A stretch of 9,746 bases of DNA from the NCBI GenBank assembly GCA_018968805.1, contig JAGWZX010000013.1, forward strand, positions 1 through 9,746, read 5' to 3'. The stretch comes from Patescibacteria group bacterium (lineage in GTDB: Bacteria; Patescibacteriota; Minisyncoccia; Phycocordibacterales; SIBU01). Each line of letters starts with the position of its first letter. The stretch's first letter is position 1. Both the position numbers and the translations under genes were made by a program. Positions 1 to 5,361 of the stretch are shown here, piece after piece. Under the pieces are notes generated by a model. It worked only from the letters and a program-made list of their open reading frames with translations, did not search any database and was not told the DNA's origin.

Positions 1-330
1 GGTTTGCTGTGGTTGCCAGGGGCACGGGTTTCGCCCGTAAGATGTCATTCCTATGAAGCCTAGGGGGATCTCCGAAATACCTCCATTGGCCTCTAAACAC
101 AGGTTCTCACCTCGTTCAACATGCGGAGCCGAAAAAGTTTAGCCGTCCATTTTGGCCGGCTTTACTTTTTCGGCTCCCCGGGAGAAAGCCGCGGGGCGGC
201 TTTCGTTAGGATTCGAAGCCCCGTTGAGTATAAAATTTGAGTCTTGAAAAATTTTATCCAACGGGGGGTACTGGTCATGTAATGACCGAAAAGCGTACTC
301 GTGGTCCTACCCGGGGAGCCCAGTTGGACA
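1..330. other. Dense hairpin region; candidate structured RNA or mobile-element end, family unknown
   Basis: No convincing gene is seen here. Directly visible perfect inverted repeats are: a 5-bp stem at 24-28/34-38; a 14-bp stem at 125-138/164-177 topped by a further 5 bp (141-145/157-161); a 9-bp stem with GGG loop at 184-192/196-204; an 8+9 bp stem at 219-226/259-266 and 230-238/249-257; and a 6-bp stem at 273-278/282-287 flanked by GTAC/GTAC. An 11-bp long-range match (172-182 with 310-320) could close a multibranch loop around the last three hairpins, competing with the 3' arm of the 14-bp stem. I do not recognise the conserved cores of tmRNA, RNase P, SRP, 6S, or group I or II introns on either strand. 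The transcribed strand is unknown. It may instead be DNA-level structure at the edge of an integrated element. The left boundary may lie outside the window. Confidence 0.45.
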
Positions 331-459
331 CTTAGCCAGTTCTAGGGTGTTTAATCTTGTAACGATGCCCTTCAAATCGGCATTGATTCGATACCACGTT
401 CTATCAGTGCATCGCTTGCCATTCTTGTTGACGCTCGTAAAGACAATAAAATTGCTCAT
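307..459 (-). CDS. Possible small ORF, 50 aa, unknown function
   Basis: An ATG-to-TAG frame on the minus strand encodes about 50 residues beginning MSNFIVFTSVNKNGKRC and ending CPTGLPG. The composition is plausible for a protein fragment (WYRIN, LKGIVTRLNTLELAKC), but it has no recognised domain and no Shine-Dalgarno site. A terminator-like 6-bp hairpin (467-481) lies just upstream of its start. Its stop overlaps the 11-bp helix arm of the structured region. The opposite strand is also open here (about 355-487, no ATG), so coding sense is not established. It may be a decayed gene of the mobile element or a chance frame. Confidence 0.15.
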   Translation of the reverse strand: MSNFIVFTSVNKNGKRCTDRTWYRINADLKGIVTRLNTLELAKCPTGLPG

Positions 460-466
460 TCAAAAA

Positions 467-481
467 TACGCAGTCTGCGTA
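467..481. terminator. Small hairpin with T-run on the minus side
   Basis: TACGCA/TGCGTA forms a perfect 6-bp stem with a 3-nt loop. Read on the minus strand it is followed by TTTTTG, the shape of a weak intrinsic terminator. It could end a minus-strand transcript coming from the recombinase side, or be chance. Confidence 0.25.
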
Positions 482-522
482 GCTAAATTCCAAGGGCTTT
501 TATTTTCTCATCAATGAGAGCC

Positions 523-532
523 GACCCGTCAG
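523..532 (+). repeat. Short imperfect direct repeat, copy 1 (GACCCGTCAG)
   Basis: GACCCGTCAG here and GACTCGTCAG at 946-955 differ by one base. Both encode Thr-Arg-Gln in the same reading frame, and the second copy directly abuts the 3' end of tRNA-Glu. The pair brackets the recombinase remnant (423 nt apart) and could be a relic of attachment-site recombination, but ten bases can also recur by chance. Confidence 0.3.
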
Positions 533-945
533 ACTTTGGAACACCTAAATTACAGCACATCTGTTACTGATTTAGAAAGGAAAATAAAAACAAAGATTAC
601 GGAGTTAAAAGATAAAAAAAATAAACTGCTTGATTTGAGAATTGAGGGCAAACTATCTGATGAGGAATTTGCACCAGCCAACGAAAACTACAAATTCAGG
701 ATTTCAGAGTTGGAAAAAGAAGTGAGCAATCTTTCCACTCCAGAGCTAGGGTTGGATAATGTGATTGATTCAAGTGTTGAGTTTCTTAAACACCTTCCTG
801 AAAACTGGAAAAAATTGCATGTAAAAGACCTTAGAGTTTTAAGAACCCTGCTTTTCCCACAAAATCTCATTTATGCTTATCCAACTATTAAAACCCCTGA
901 ACTATGCTGTATCTACAACATAAAACCTGAATTCATAGATGAAAA

Positions 946-955
946 GACTCGTCAG
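946..955 (+). repeat. Short imperfect direct repeat, copy 2 (GACTCGTCAG), abutting tRNA-Glu 3' end
   Basis: This is the partner of the copy at 523-532. Its last base coincides with the CC that follows the tRNA-Glu discriminator, so it sits where an attachment-site crossover would be expected. Confidence 0.3.
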
Positions 956-956
956 G

Positions 957-1028
957 TGACCCTACCGGGAATCGAACCCGGATTTTAGGCTTGAAAAGCC
1001 CACGTCCTAACCGTTAGACGATAGGGCC
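957..1028 (-). tRNA. tRNA-Glu (anticodon UUC)
   Basis: The minus strand folds as a full cloverleaf: acceptor GGCCCTA/TAGGGTC, D arm with AACGGTTA loop, anticodon stem TGGGC/GCCTA with loop TTTTCAA (anticodon TTC), and T arm CCGGG-TTCGATT-CCCGG, then discriminator A. The genome continues CCT, so CCA is not completely encoded and must be added after transcription. Its 3' half overlaps the end of the recombinase frame, making it the likely integration target. Confidence 0.95.
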
Positions 1029-1045
1029 AAACTATCGTGAAAGAA

Positions 1046-1074
1046 ATGCTAGCATTTTTTGATGAAAAAGCCAA
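1046..1074 (-). promoter_or_regulatory. Putative promoter of tRNA-Glu
   Basis: On the minus strand, TTGGCT (1069-1074) is separated by 17 bp from TAGCAT (1046-1051), which is preceded by TGC, an extended -10 arrangement. It points at tRNA-Glu 18 bp downstream and overlaps the divergent tRNA-Ser promoter. Confidence 0.45.
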
Positions 1075-1087
1075 AAAGTGCTATAGT
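1059..1087 (+). promoter_or_regulatory. Putative promoter of tRNA-Ser
   Basis: TTGATG (1059-1064), 17-bp spacer, TATAGT (1082-1087). Expected transcription start is about 1094, just before the tRNA at 1098. Spacing is optimal and each box is close to the sigma-70 consensus. Confidence 0.6.
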
Positions 1088-1097
1088 CCTCGCTACT

Positions 1098-1187
1098 GGA
1101 GGCGTGGCAGAGTGGTCGAACGCGCCGCACTCGAAATGCGGTATGTCCGAAAGGGCATCGGAGGTTCGAATCCTCCCGCCTCCGCCA
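1098..1187 (+). tRNA. tRNA-Ser (anticodon CGA)
   Basis: A 90-nt class II tRNA: acceptor GGAGGCG/CGCCTCC, anticodon stem CCGCA/TGCGG with loop CTCGAAA (anticodon CGA, reading UCG), long variable arm (TGTCCGAAAGGGCA), T arm GGAGG-TTCGAAT-CCTCC, discriminator G and encoded CCA. The large variable arm and discriminator G are serine identity elements. Confidence 0.96.
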
Positions 1188-1244
1188 GATTACCAAGTTT
1201 GAACCGAGGTGAAGCAAGGCATTTAGGATCATTTTATCCTTTGG

Positions 1245-1253
1245 TGCTAAAAT
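1245..1253 (+). promoter_or_regulatory. Extended -10 promoter for the 1260 gene, predicts a leaderless mRNA
   Basis: TGCTAAAAT matches TGnTATAAT at 8 of 9 positions. The ATG at 1260 lies exactly 7 nt after the -10 hexamer, so transcription would start at or very near the start codon. No -35 box is obvious and no Shine-Dalgarno site precedes the ATG. Confidence 0.45.
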
Positions 1254-1259
1254 AAAATC

Positions 1260-2768
1260 ATGAATCACAAGCGTATAAGCTCATGGAATCGGGGGTTTGT
1301 GAGCGTTCCGCTTCTCGCGGCCATAATCTTCGCCGTACTCGCAATCGGCGCGGCCGCCTTTCTCGCGGGACGTTCAAGCGCTCCCGCAGTGGGATCGGGA
1401 CAGGGCTGGAACATATCGGGCCCGCGTCCGTCGATTGACGAGGTGATGCGGCAAATCGGATGCTCGGACGAAACGGCATGCACCGCAGTCTGTGCCGCGG
1501 CGCATCCGCCGGCTGAATGCGCGGAGCTTGAGACGCTTATGCGACAGCAAGGCACATGGCCTGCAGGGCATGTCGACGGCTCGGAGGTTGCCGCGACAAA
1601 CGGTAAACCGCCTGTTTCGGGCGCATCAGCGCCGCCCGCCGAGCGCGGCGCGCCGAGTGGACGGCAGGAGGTCGCGTACACGGGCGACGGTACCGCGACA
1701 AACGCGGGCGCGTTGCCGGATTGCCCGGCCGATACTAACGCGTTTTTTGATACGAACCCGCTCGGTGGAGATCTCGCAAACATTATCCCGCTTGGCAATA
1801 TGAACGGCGCGCATATTCTTCCGAATCAAGCCGATCATGTCTATTTTGTCGCTTCCTCGCCAGCCGCGACTAAAGTGTACGCGCCCGGGAAAGCGACCCT
1901 GCTCCAAGTGGTCACTCAAGTGGATTTGACGAACAGGGAAGGCAACAAAGCGACAATCTTCTTCTCTCCTTGTAAGAGCGTGATGTTCGCTTATCAGTTT
2001 GATTCTCTAAGTCCGGAACTTGCGCAGGCGATCGCGGGACGTACCCCGGACCAAGTGCAGGAAGGTTCCGTGATGCGCAATACCGTCTATGGCGGGCTTA
2101 GTATTCCGATTACGAGCGGCGAAGAACTAGGCACGATCACGGGAATGAACGGCATCGCGGGCGAACTTGATTTCGCGGCTGCCGATGTCCGCACGCCGTC
2201 CTGGCAGTTCATCGATCAAGGAGAAGCTACCGGCATGATCGCCGACAGCTACCTTCACGCGGTTTGCCCGCTTGATTATTTCAGTAACTCTATGCGCTTG
2301 ACGCTTCGTTCGATGCTCACCGCCAAGAATTCTGGAGCGAACGGCATACCGGCATGCGGCGCCATCATGCAGGACAAGGCGGGGACTGCTCAGGGCAATT
2401 GGTATAAGTTCGGCACCAGTCCCCGCAACGGCCTCGTGTTAAGCGATCTTCTCGCTCTGGTGCATTCCAACCTCGATCCTACGCAGGGCGTGGCGAGCTT
2501 CGGCACCGCGCTCGCGCCGTCGCCATGGTCCGGCACGCAGATCGTTTTCTCGCCGACGCACGACGGCGTCGTCAATCGGGAGCCGAGCGAGATTACCGCC
2601 GACGGGAAGGTGTATTGCTTCAACGGTCCCGCCGGAGCGGGCGGACAAGGGAGCGAAGGACATCTCAATATCCAAATGACGAGCGTGACCGAGCTTAAAG
2701 CGGAATATGGCGCAGGCGCGTGCGCGCCTGCGCCCGCGCTCTCAAATCCGATCACCTACGAAAGATAG
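1260..2768 (+). CDS. Secreted or membrane-anchored protein, degenerate M23-like, unknown function
   Basis: This 502-residue protein has a basic N-terminus followed by one hydrophobic segment (about 15-36), so it is exported and probably membrane-anchored. A linker holds a cysteine cluster C68-x5-C74-x3-C78-x8-C87, then low-complexity A/P/G sequence to about 150. The segment from about 165 to 255 (IIPLGNMNGAHILP, DHVYFV, KVYAPGKATL, IFFSPCKSV) resembles the beta-rich core of M23/LytM-type domains seen in Patescibacteria, but the usual HxH metal motif is not visible, so catalysis is doubtful. A C-terminal part carries HAVCPLDYF, P-x-CG and QDKAGTAQGNWY (371-382), a motif I associate with uncharacterised secreted proteins. 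There are ten cysteines in all, consistent with disulfides outside the cell. The start is fixed by the signal-like N-terminus and the adjacent -10 box. The function is not known. Likely a single-gene transcript. Confidence 0.8.
   Translation: MNHKRISSWNRGFVSVPLLAAIIFAVLAIGAAAFLAGRSSAPAVGSGQGWNISGPRPSIDEVMRQIGCSDETACTAVCAAAHPPAECAELETLMRQQGTWPAGHVDGSEVAATNGKPPVSGASAPPAERGAPSGRQEVAYTGDGTATNAGALPDCPADTNAFFDTNPLGGDLANIIPLGNMNGAHILPNQADHVYFVASSPAATKVYAPGKATLLQVVTQVDLTNREGNKATIFFSPCKSVMFAYQFDSLSPELAQAIAGRTPDQVQEGSVMRNTVYGGLSIPITSGEELGTITGMNGIAGELDFAAADVRTPSWQFIDQGEATGMIADSYLHAVCPLDYFSNSMRLTLRSMLTAKNSGANGIPACGAIMQDKAGTAQGNWYKFGTSPRNGLVLSDLLALVHSNLDPTQGVASFGTALAPSPWSGTQIVFSPTHDGVVNREPSEITADGKVYCFNGPAGAGGQGSEGHLNIQMTSVTELKAEYGAGACAPAPALSNPITYER
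2709..2734. repeat. Perfect 12-bp inverted repeat inside the 3' end of the secreted-protein gene
   Basis: GGCGCAGGCGCG and its exact reverse complement are separated by TG. It lies within codons for GAGACAPAP, 34 bp before the stop. It is all G and C apart from one A-T pair, and no T-run follows it, so it is not a standard terminator. Confidence 0.7.
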
Positions 2769-2833
2769 CGCGGTTGATTTTTAAGCAAAATATCACTTCC
2801 TCATTTTTCGCAAATTAGAATTTTATCGTTCAC

Positions 2834-2865
2834 AAAAACCGCTCCGCGCGTCCGCCACGCGAAGC
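2834..2865 (-). terminator. Putative intrinsic terminator of the peptidoglycan-binding protein gene
   Basis: On the minus strand GCT-x-CGCGT and ACGCG-xx-x-AGC form an imperfect 8-bp stem around a GGCGG loop, followed shortly by TTTTT. It lies 64-95 bp past the minus-strand stop. A smaller stem closer to the gene (ATTGCG/CGCAAT, 2908-2925) has no T-run. No good terminator for the convergent plus-strand gene is visible in 2769-2928. Confidence 0.4.
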
Positions 2866-2928
2866 AGTTATTGCGACGTGTTCAGCGTGATTTTCCAAAA
2901 TCTGATAATTGCGTCGCTCCGCAATCCG

Positions 2929-3651
2929 CTAGTTGTCTCCGCCCCCGCTATTGTCTCCTTGTTTATAACCGCCGTTTTCAGTCGAAGAGGCGTTGTTGTT
3001 TTCCAAGGCGGAAGTGCCGGATCCGTTTTCGTTTTCCGAATTGCCGATTTCTTTTGTTGTCGATGCCTCATTGCCTGATTGTTCAGAGTGCGTGTCGCCC
3101 TGTTCGCATTCCCGTTCAATTTCACTGTCAAGATTTTCCCGCGTCTTCGGACCGACTAGGCCGTAGCCCGTTGACGAGGTGTCTCCTCCGGAGACAATGC
3201 CGTGGGCCGCTTGCCAGCGCCGGACCGCGTCCTCGGTCGCTTTGCCGTAATAGCCGGTTACCAAGCCTTCCGGGTAAATGGAAGAATCACTCTTGAGAAA
3301 AGTCTGCAAGCGGGAGACATCGCCGCCCGTTTCCTGGTCGTTGGAACCGAGGTGCAGGCCGTTTGATATTGCCGCGCAGGAAGAGCTTGATCCGGTATTG
3401 GTTTCGCCGCCGGTGTTTGCGTTGGTTGAATAATCGGCCGGTGTGGTCGAGGCTGAGCCTTGGTTTCCCAAGTCGGTTTGAACCTGGCTGATGGTGGCCG
3501 GATCCACTCCGAACGACTGGAGAAGACCGATGACGGCTTCAACTTGCGCCGCGCTAAGCGCGGCGGCGTTCGCCGTTGCCGCGGCGCCGATAAAAATTAC
3601 GCCGACAATGACGCCCGAAAGCAACAAATACGTTTTTAGTTTGTTATGCAT
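2929..3651 (-). CDS. Secreted peptidoglycan-binding domain protein
   Basis: This 240-residue protein begins with a signal peptide (hydrophobic 8-24, likely cleavage after ATANA near 29). Residues 32-61 (LSAAQVEAVIGLLQSFGV followed by DPATISQVQTDL) form a small helical motif I associate with exported Patescibacteria proteins. Residues about 99-175 are a PF01471-type peptidoglycan-binding domain: LHLGSND, DVSRLQTFL, GYYGKATEDAVRRWQ and GLVGPKTRENL are its hallmarks, although an insertion (SGGDTSSTGY) splits the last helix. Cysteines 92 and 182 flank the domain and could form a disulfide. The tail (181-240) is E/N/S/G-rich low complexity. No catalytic domain is present, so it probably anchors at or decorates the cell wall. 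The start is chosen by the signal peptide. It is transcribed towards the convergent gene at 1260-2768. Confidence 0.85.
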   Translation of the reverse strand: MHNKLKTYLLLSGVIVGVIFIGAAATANAAALSAAQVEAVIGLLQSFGVDPATISQVQTDLGNQGSASTTPADYSTNANTGGETNTGSSSSCAAISNGLHLGSNDQETGGDVSRLQTFLKSDSSIYPEGLVTGYYGKATEDAVRRWQAAHGIVSGGDTSSTGYGLVGPKTRENLDSEIERECEQGDTHSEQSGNEASTTKEIGNSENENGSGTSALENNNASSTENGGYKQGDNSGGGDN

Positions 3652-3667
3652 GTGGTTGGTAAAATTA

Positions 3668-3719
3668 TTTATAATCGTGGCGGACCAAACTCAAACGACC
3701 GCCGTCCGAAATTATACCA
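3668..3719 (-). promoter_or_regulatory. Putative promoter(s) of the peptidoglycan-binding protein gene
   Basis: Two -10 candidates lie on the minus strand. TGGTATAAT (3711-3719) is a perfect extended -10 about 60 nt before the ATG, leaving a leader that contains GGCGG/CCGCC arms. TATAAA (3668-3673) lies closer, with a TTTGAG-like -35 about 16 bp upstream. Neither leads to a Shine-Dalgarno site. Confidence 0.4.
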
Positions 3720-3818
3720 TGCCTGTTTAAGCGAGCCAGTTCTTTTAAACAATTTGTCAAATTCCGCATCGGACGCGTTTTTTCCGGTGCGATTTTTCGG
3801 TCCCGCGCCGTCGGGTTT

Positions 3819-5201
3819 TCAGCTTTTCCATATTTTTTCCGCAAGACCGAGTTTTTCCGGCAGACGGTTGAGGTATGGTATGAAGGGAAACAGCACGAGC
3901 AGGGCGGCCAGCGCGCCGAGAATAATCACGCCGTCGCGGTCGCCGTTATCGTCGTTGGCCAGGATCGTATGATCAAGAAATCCCACGGGCGCCAGCCACC
4001 ACGCGCCGGGCGGCAGGGCGCCTTTTTCTTCGCGCATCATGCCCCATTGTCCGGTCGTGATATGGAGTTCCGATGCTTCGTTTTCCAGGACGCCGGTGTC
4101 GGCGAGGAAGCGCAGGGAATACTCCGGCCGGTTATCCGGCGCCTCGCTGTCGAGCGCCGATTCGTAAAGGCCGCTTTTGGCCATGATGACCAGCGCGCTG
4201 ATCGCCGGAATCAAGGGGTTGGCATCCGGCGCGATCGTAACAGTGCCGCCATTTTTGAAATAATCAGCGGCGTCGTTTATATTTTGTCGTCGCGTGGCCG
4301 CAGGCTCGTTGTCAAAAGCGGCAAGCTGGTCCGTTGTCTGGTTGGCGGCGATAAATTGTTCGTACGGTACCGTGACATAGACCGTGCGGGTGTCAAACTG
4401 ATAAGGATCGATTGAATCGAGGTATGTTGCCGTGCCGGACGCGCGCGTCAATTCGGCGATAAGCGCCCCCGCCATAAGGGACTGATTTTCTTTCGCCACT
4501 TCGGCTATGGTCGCCGGCGTGATCAAGGGCGAGGGAAAAGCGAAGGCTAGGACGATGATGATTGACATCAGTGCCAAACCGCGCGCGAAAAGCTTGCGGT
4601 GGTCTGCCGGCACCATCTTCACTTTTATGTCTTCGCGGTATGGCTTTGCGATACCGCGGATTTTTACCAGAAGGTAGTGGCAGAACAATATGATTAACAC
4701 GGCGAGCGGGATGTAAATCGCGTGAATTCCGAAAACCCGCCCGTAATCAAGAGTATTTACAATTTTGCCGACGAAGGCGCCATTGAAAAAATCGGCCGCT
4801 TGGAGAGCGCGGTATTGCGACGAAAAATCACCGCGCAGATCATAGCCGAATTCCGCTTCAAGCAGAATCAGAAAAAAAGCCGCCGCTCCCAAGATCCAAG
4901 TCAGCCGGCGCGGCGCTTTGAAGCCGCTAGTCAGGAACACGACCAGAACGTGTAGAATAACAATGAGAATGAGGGCTTGCGCCGCCCATAAGTGCACGCT
5001 ACGGAAGAACATTCCGGCGGGCGCGGCAAGCCACCAGGCCGGACCGAAGAAAACCATGAAGAGACCGGTAACGACAAGGGCTGTCAAACAAGTCAGCGCC
5101 AGAAAACCGAGTGAGTAAAAAAGCTTATTGCCGTAAGCCGGCACTTTCATTATCAGAATTTTCTTTTTGACCGCGTCCGCTAAATTCTTGGCGGTTTCCA
5201 T
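3819..5201 (-). CDS. Cytochrome b6-like di-heme membrane protein with extracytoplasmic domain
   Basis: A 460-residue protein. Residues about 25-230 match the four-helix cytochrome b N-terminal domain that binds two b hemes and oxidises or reduces quinones in bc1/b6f complexes. Helix B reads FFRSVHLWAAQALILIVILH, with GFKAPRRLTWILG after it, very close to cytochrome b6. Heme ligands are H70/H84 (14 apart) and H160/H175 (15 apart), the spacing of b6 rather than of bc1 (14/14). Helices are about 27-51, 69-92, 98-115, 158-181 and 207-228. Residues about 230-422 are a largely polar domain, then one TM (424-443) and a short tail LPFIPYLNRLPEKLGL-like (here FPFIPYLNRLPEKLGLAEKI). No PEWY quinol-site motif or normal three-helix C-terminal half is seen. 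No Rieske, cytochrome c/f or oxidase gene is nearby, so the electron partner is unknown. CPR bacteria usually lack respiratory chains, which makes this gene unexpected. Confidence 0.85.
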   Translation of the reverse strand: METAKNLADAVKKKILIMKVPAYGNKLFYSLGFLALTCLTALVVTGLFMVFFGPAWWLAAPAGMFFRSVHLWAAQALILIVILHVLVVFLTSGFKAPRRLTWILGAAAFFLILLEAEFGYDLRGDFSSQYRALQAADFFNGAFVGKIVNTLDYGRVFGIHAIYIPLAVLIILFCHYLLVKIRGIAKPYREDIKVKMVPADHRKLFARGLALMSIIIVLAFAFPSPLITPATIAEVAKENQSLMAGALIAELTRASGTATYLDSIDPYQFDTRTVYVTVPYEQFIAANQTTDQLAAFDNEPAATRRQNINDAADYFKNGGTVTIAPDANPLIPAISALVIMAKSGLYESALDSEAPDNRPEYSLRFLADTGVLENEASELHITTGQWGMMREEKGALPPGAWWLAPVGFLDHTILANDDNGDRDGVIILGALAALLVLFPFIPYLNRLPEKLGLAEKIWKS

Positions 5202-5222
5202 GGCTAATTGAATATGCCGTCA

Positions 5223-5231
5223 ATTTTATCA
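5223..5231 (-). promoter_or_regulatory. Putative extended -10 promoter of the cytochrome b gene
   Basis: The minus strand reads TGATAAAAT (TGn plus TAAAAT). The start codon at 5201 lies 21 bp beyond, giving a leader of about 15 nt with no Shine-Dalgarno site. The -35 match is weak. Confidence 0.4.
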
Positions 5232-5319
5232 GATCACGGGCTTTGAGCGAAAGTGCCGGCGTAAGATGAAAGCCGAAATAATTTCCAACGCCATAGCCGT
5301 GAGCATTTTTCCCAACTCC

Positions 5320-5328
5320 TGTTATAAT
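5320..5328 (+). promoter_or_regulatory. Extended -10 promoter of the deacetylase-amidase operon
   Basis: TGTTATAAT is a perfect TGnTATAAT. The predicted transcription start is about 5335, which rules out the earlier in-frame ATG at 5266 and supports the ATG at 5362. The -35 region (around 5300) matches poorly, as is common with an extended -10. Confidence 0.6.
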
Positions 5329-5361
5329 GGGGCACGCAATAACATCGAGTATTTATCTTTC

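Larger units (their letters stand above)
518..988 (+). pseudogene. C-terminal remnant of a large serine recombinase ending inside tRNA-Glu
   Basis: The open frame follows a TGA at 515-517; the first usable start is TTG at 536, giving 150 residues. Residues about 12-66 (DLERKIKTKITELKDKKNK, then LRIEGKLSDEEF and ISELEKEVSNL) form the coiled coil typical of the C-terminal zinc-ribbon region of large serine recombinases. LFPQNLIYAYP near residue 106 also fits the tail of that family. The resolvase catalytic domain, the recombinase domain and the zinc-ribbon cysteines are all absent, and I find no trace of them in the plus-strand frames checked upstream, so this is probably a truncated remnant rather than an active enzyme. 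The last codons (LPGIEPGF) read antisense through the T arm and anticodon stem of tRNA-Glu, the usual sign of an integrase gene abutting its tRNA attachment site. The element would extend leftward. AT-rich codon use differs from the GC-rich genes to the right. Confidence 0.65.

Noticed and set aside
1..330. tmRNA, RNase P RNA, SRP RNA or group I/II intron
   Set aside because: None of the conserved core sequences I know for these families is recognisable on either strand, despite the strong hairpins.
1037..1255. ORFs across the tRNA pair on both strands
   Set aside because: They are translations of tRNA sequence (for example GGSNPPASA and EDSNLR), a known annotation artefact.
1265..1919. Long minus-strand ORFs opposite the 1260 gene
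   Set aside because: They are low-complexity A/R/P translations created by the GC-rich plus-strand gene, which itself has a signal segment and recognisable motifs.
2908..2925. ATTGCG/CGCAAT stem as the terminator of the peptidoglycan-binding protein gene
   Set aside because: It is not followed by a T-run on the minus strand; the stem at 2834-2865 is better.
5266..5361. In-frame upstream start for the deacetylase at 5266
   Set aside because: It lies upstream of a perfect extended -10 TATAAT (5320-5328) and would bury the membrane anchor behind 32 unremarkable residues.
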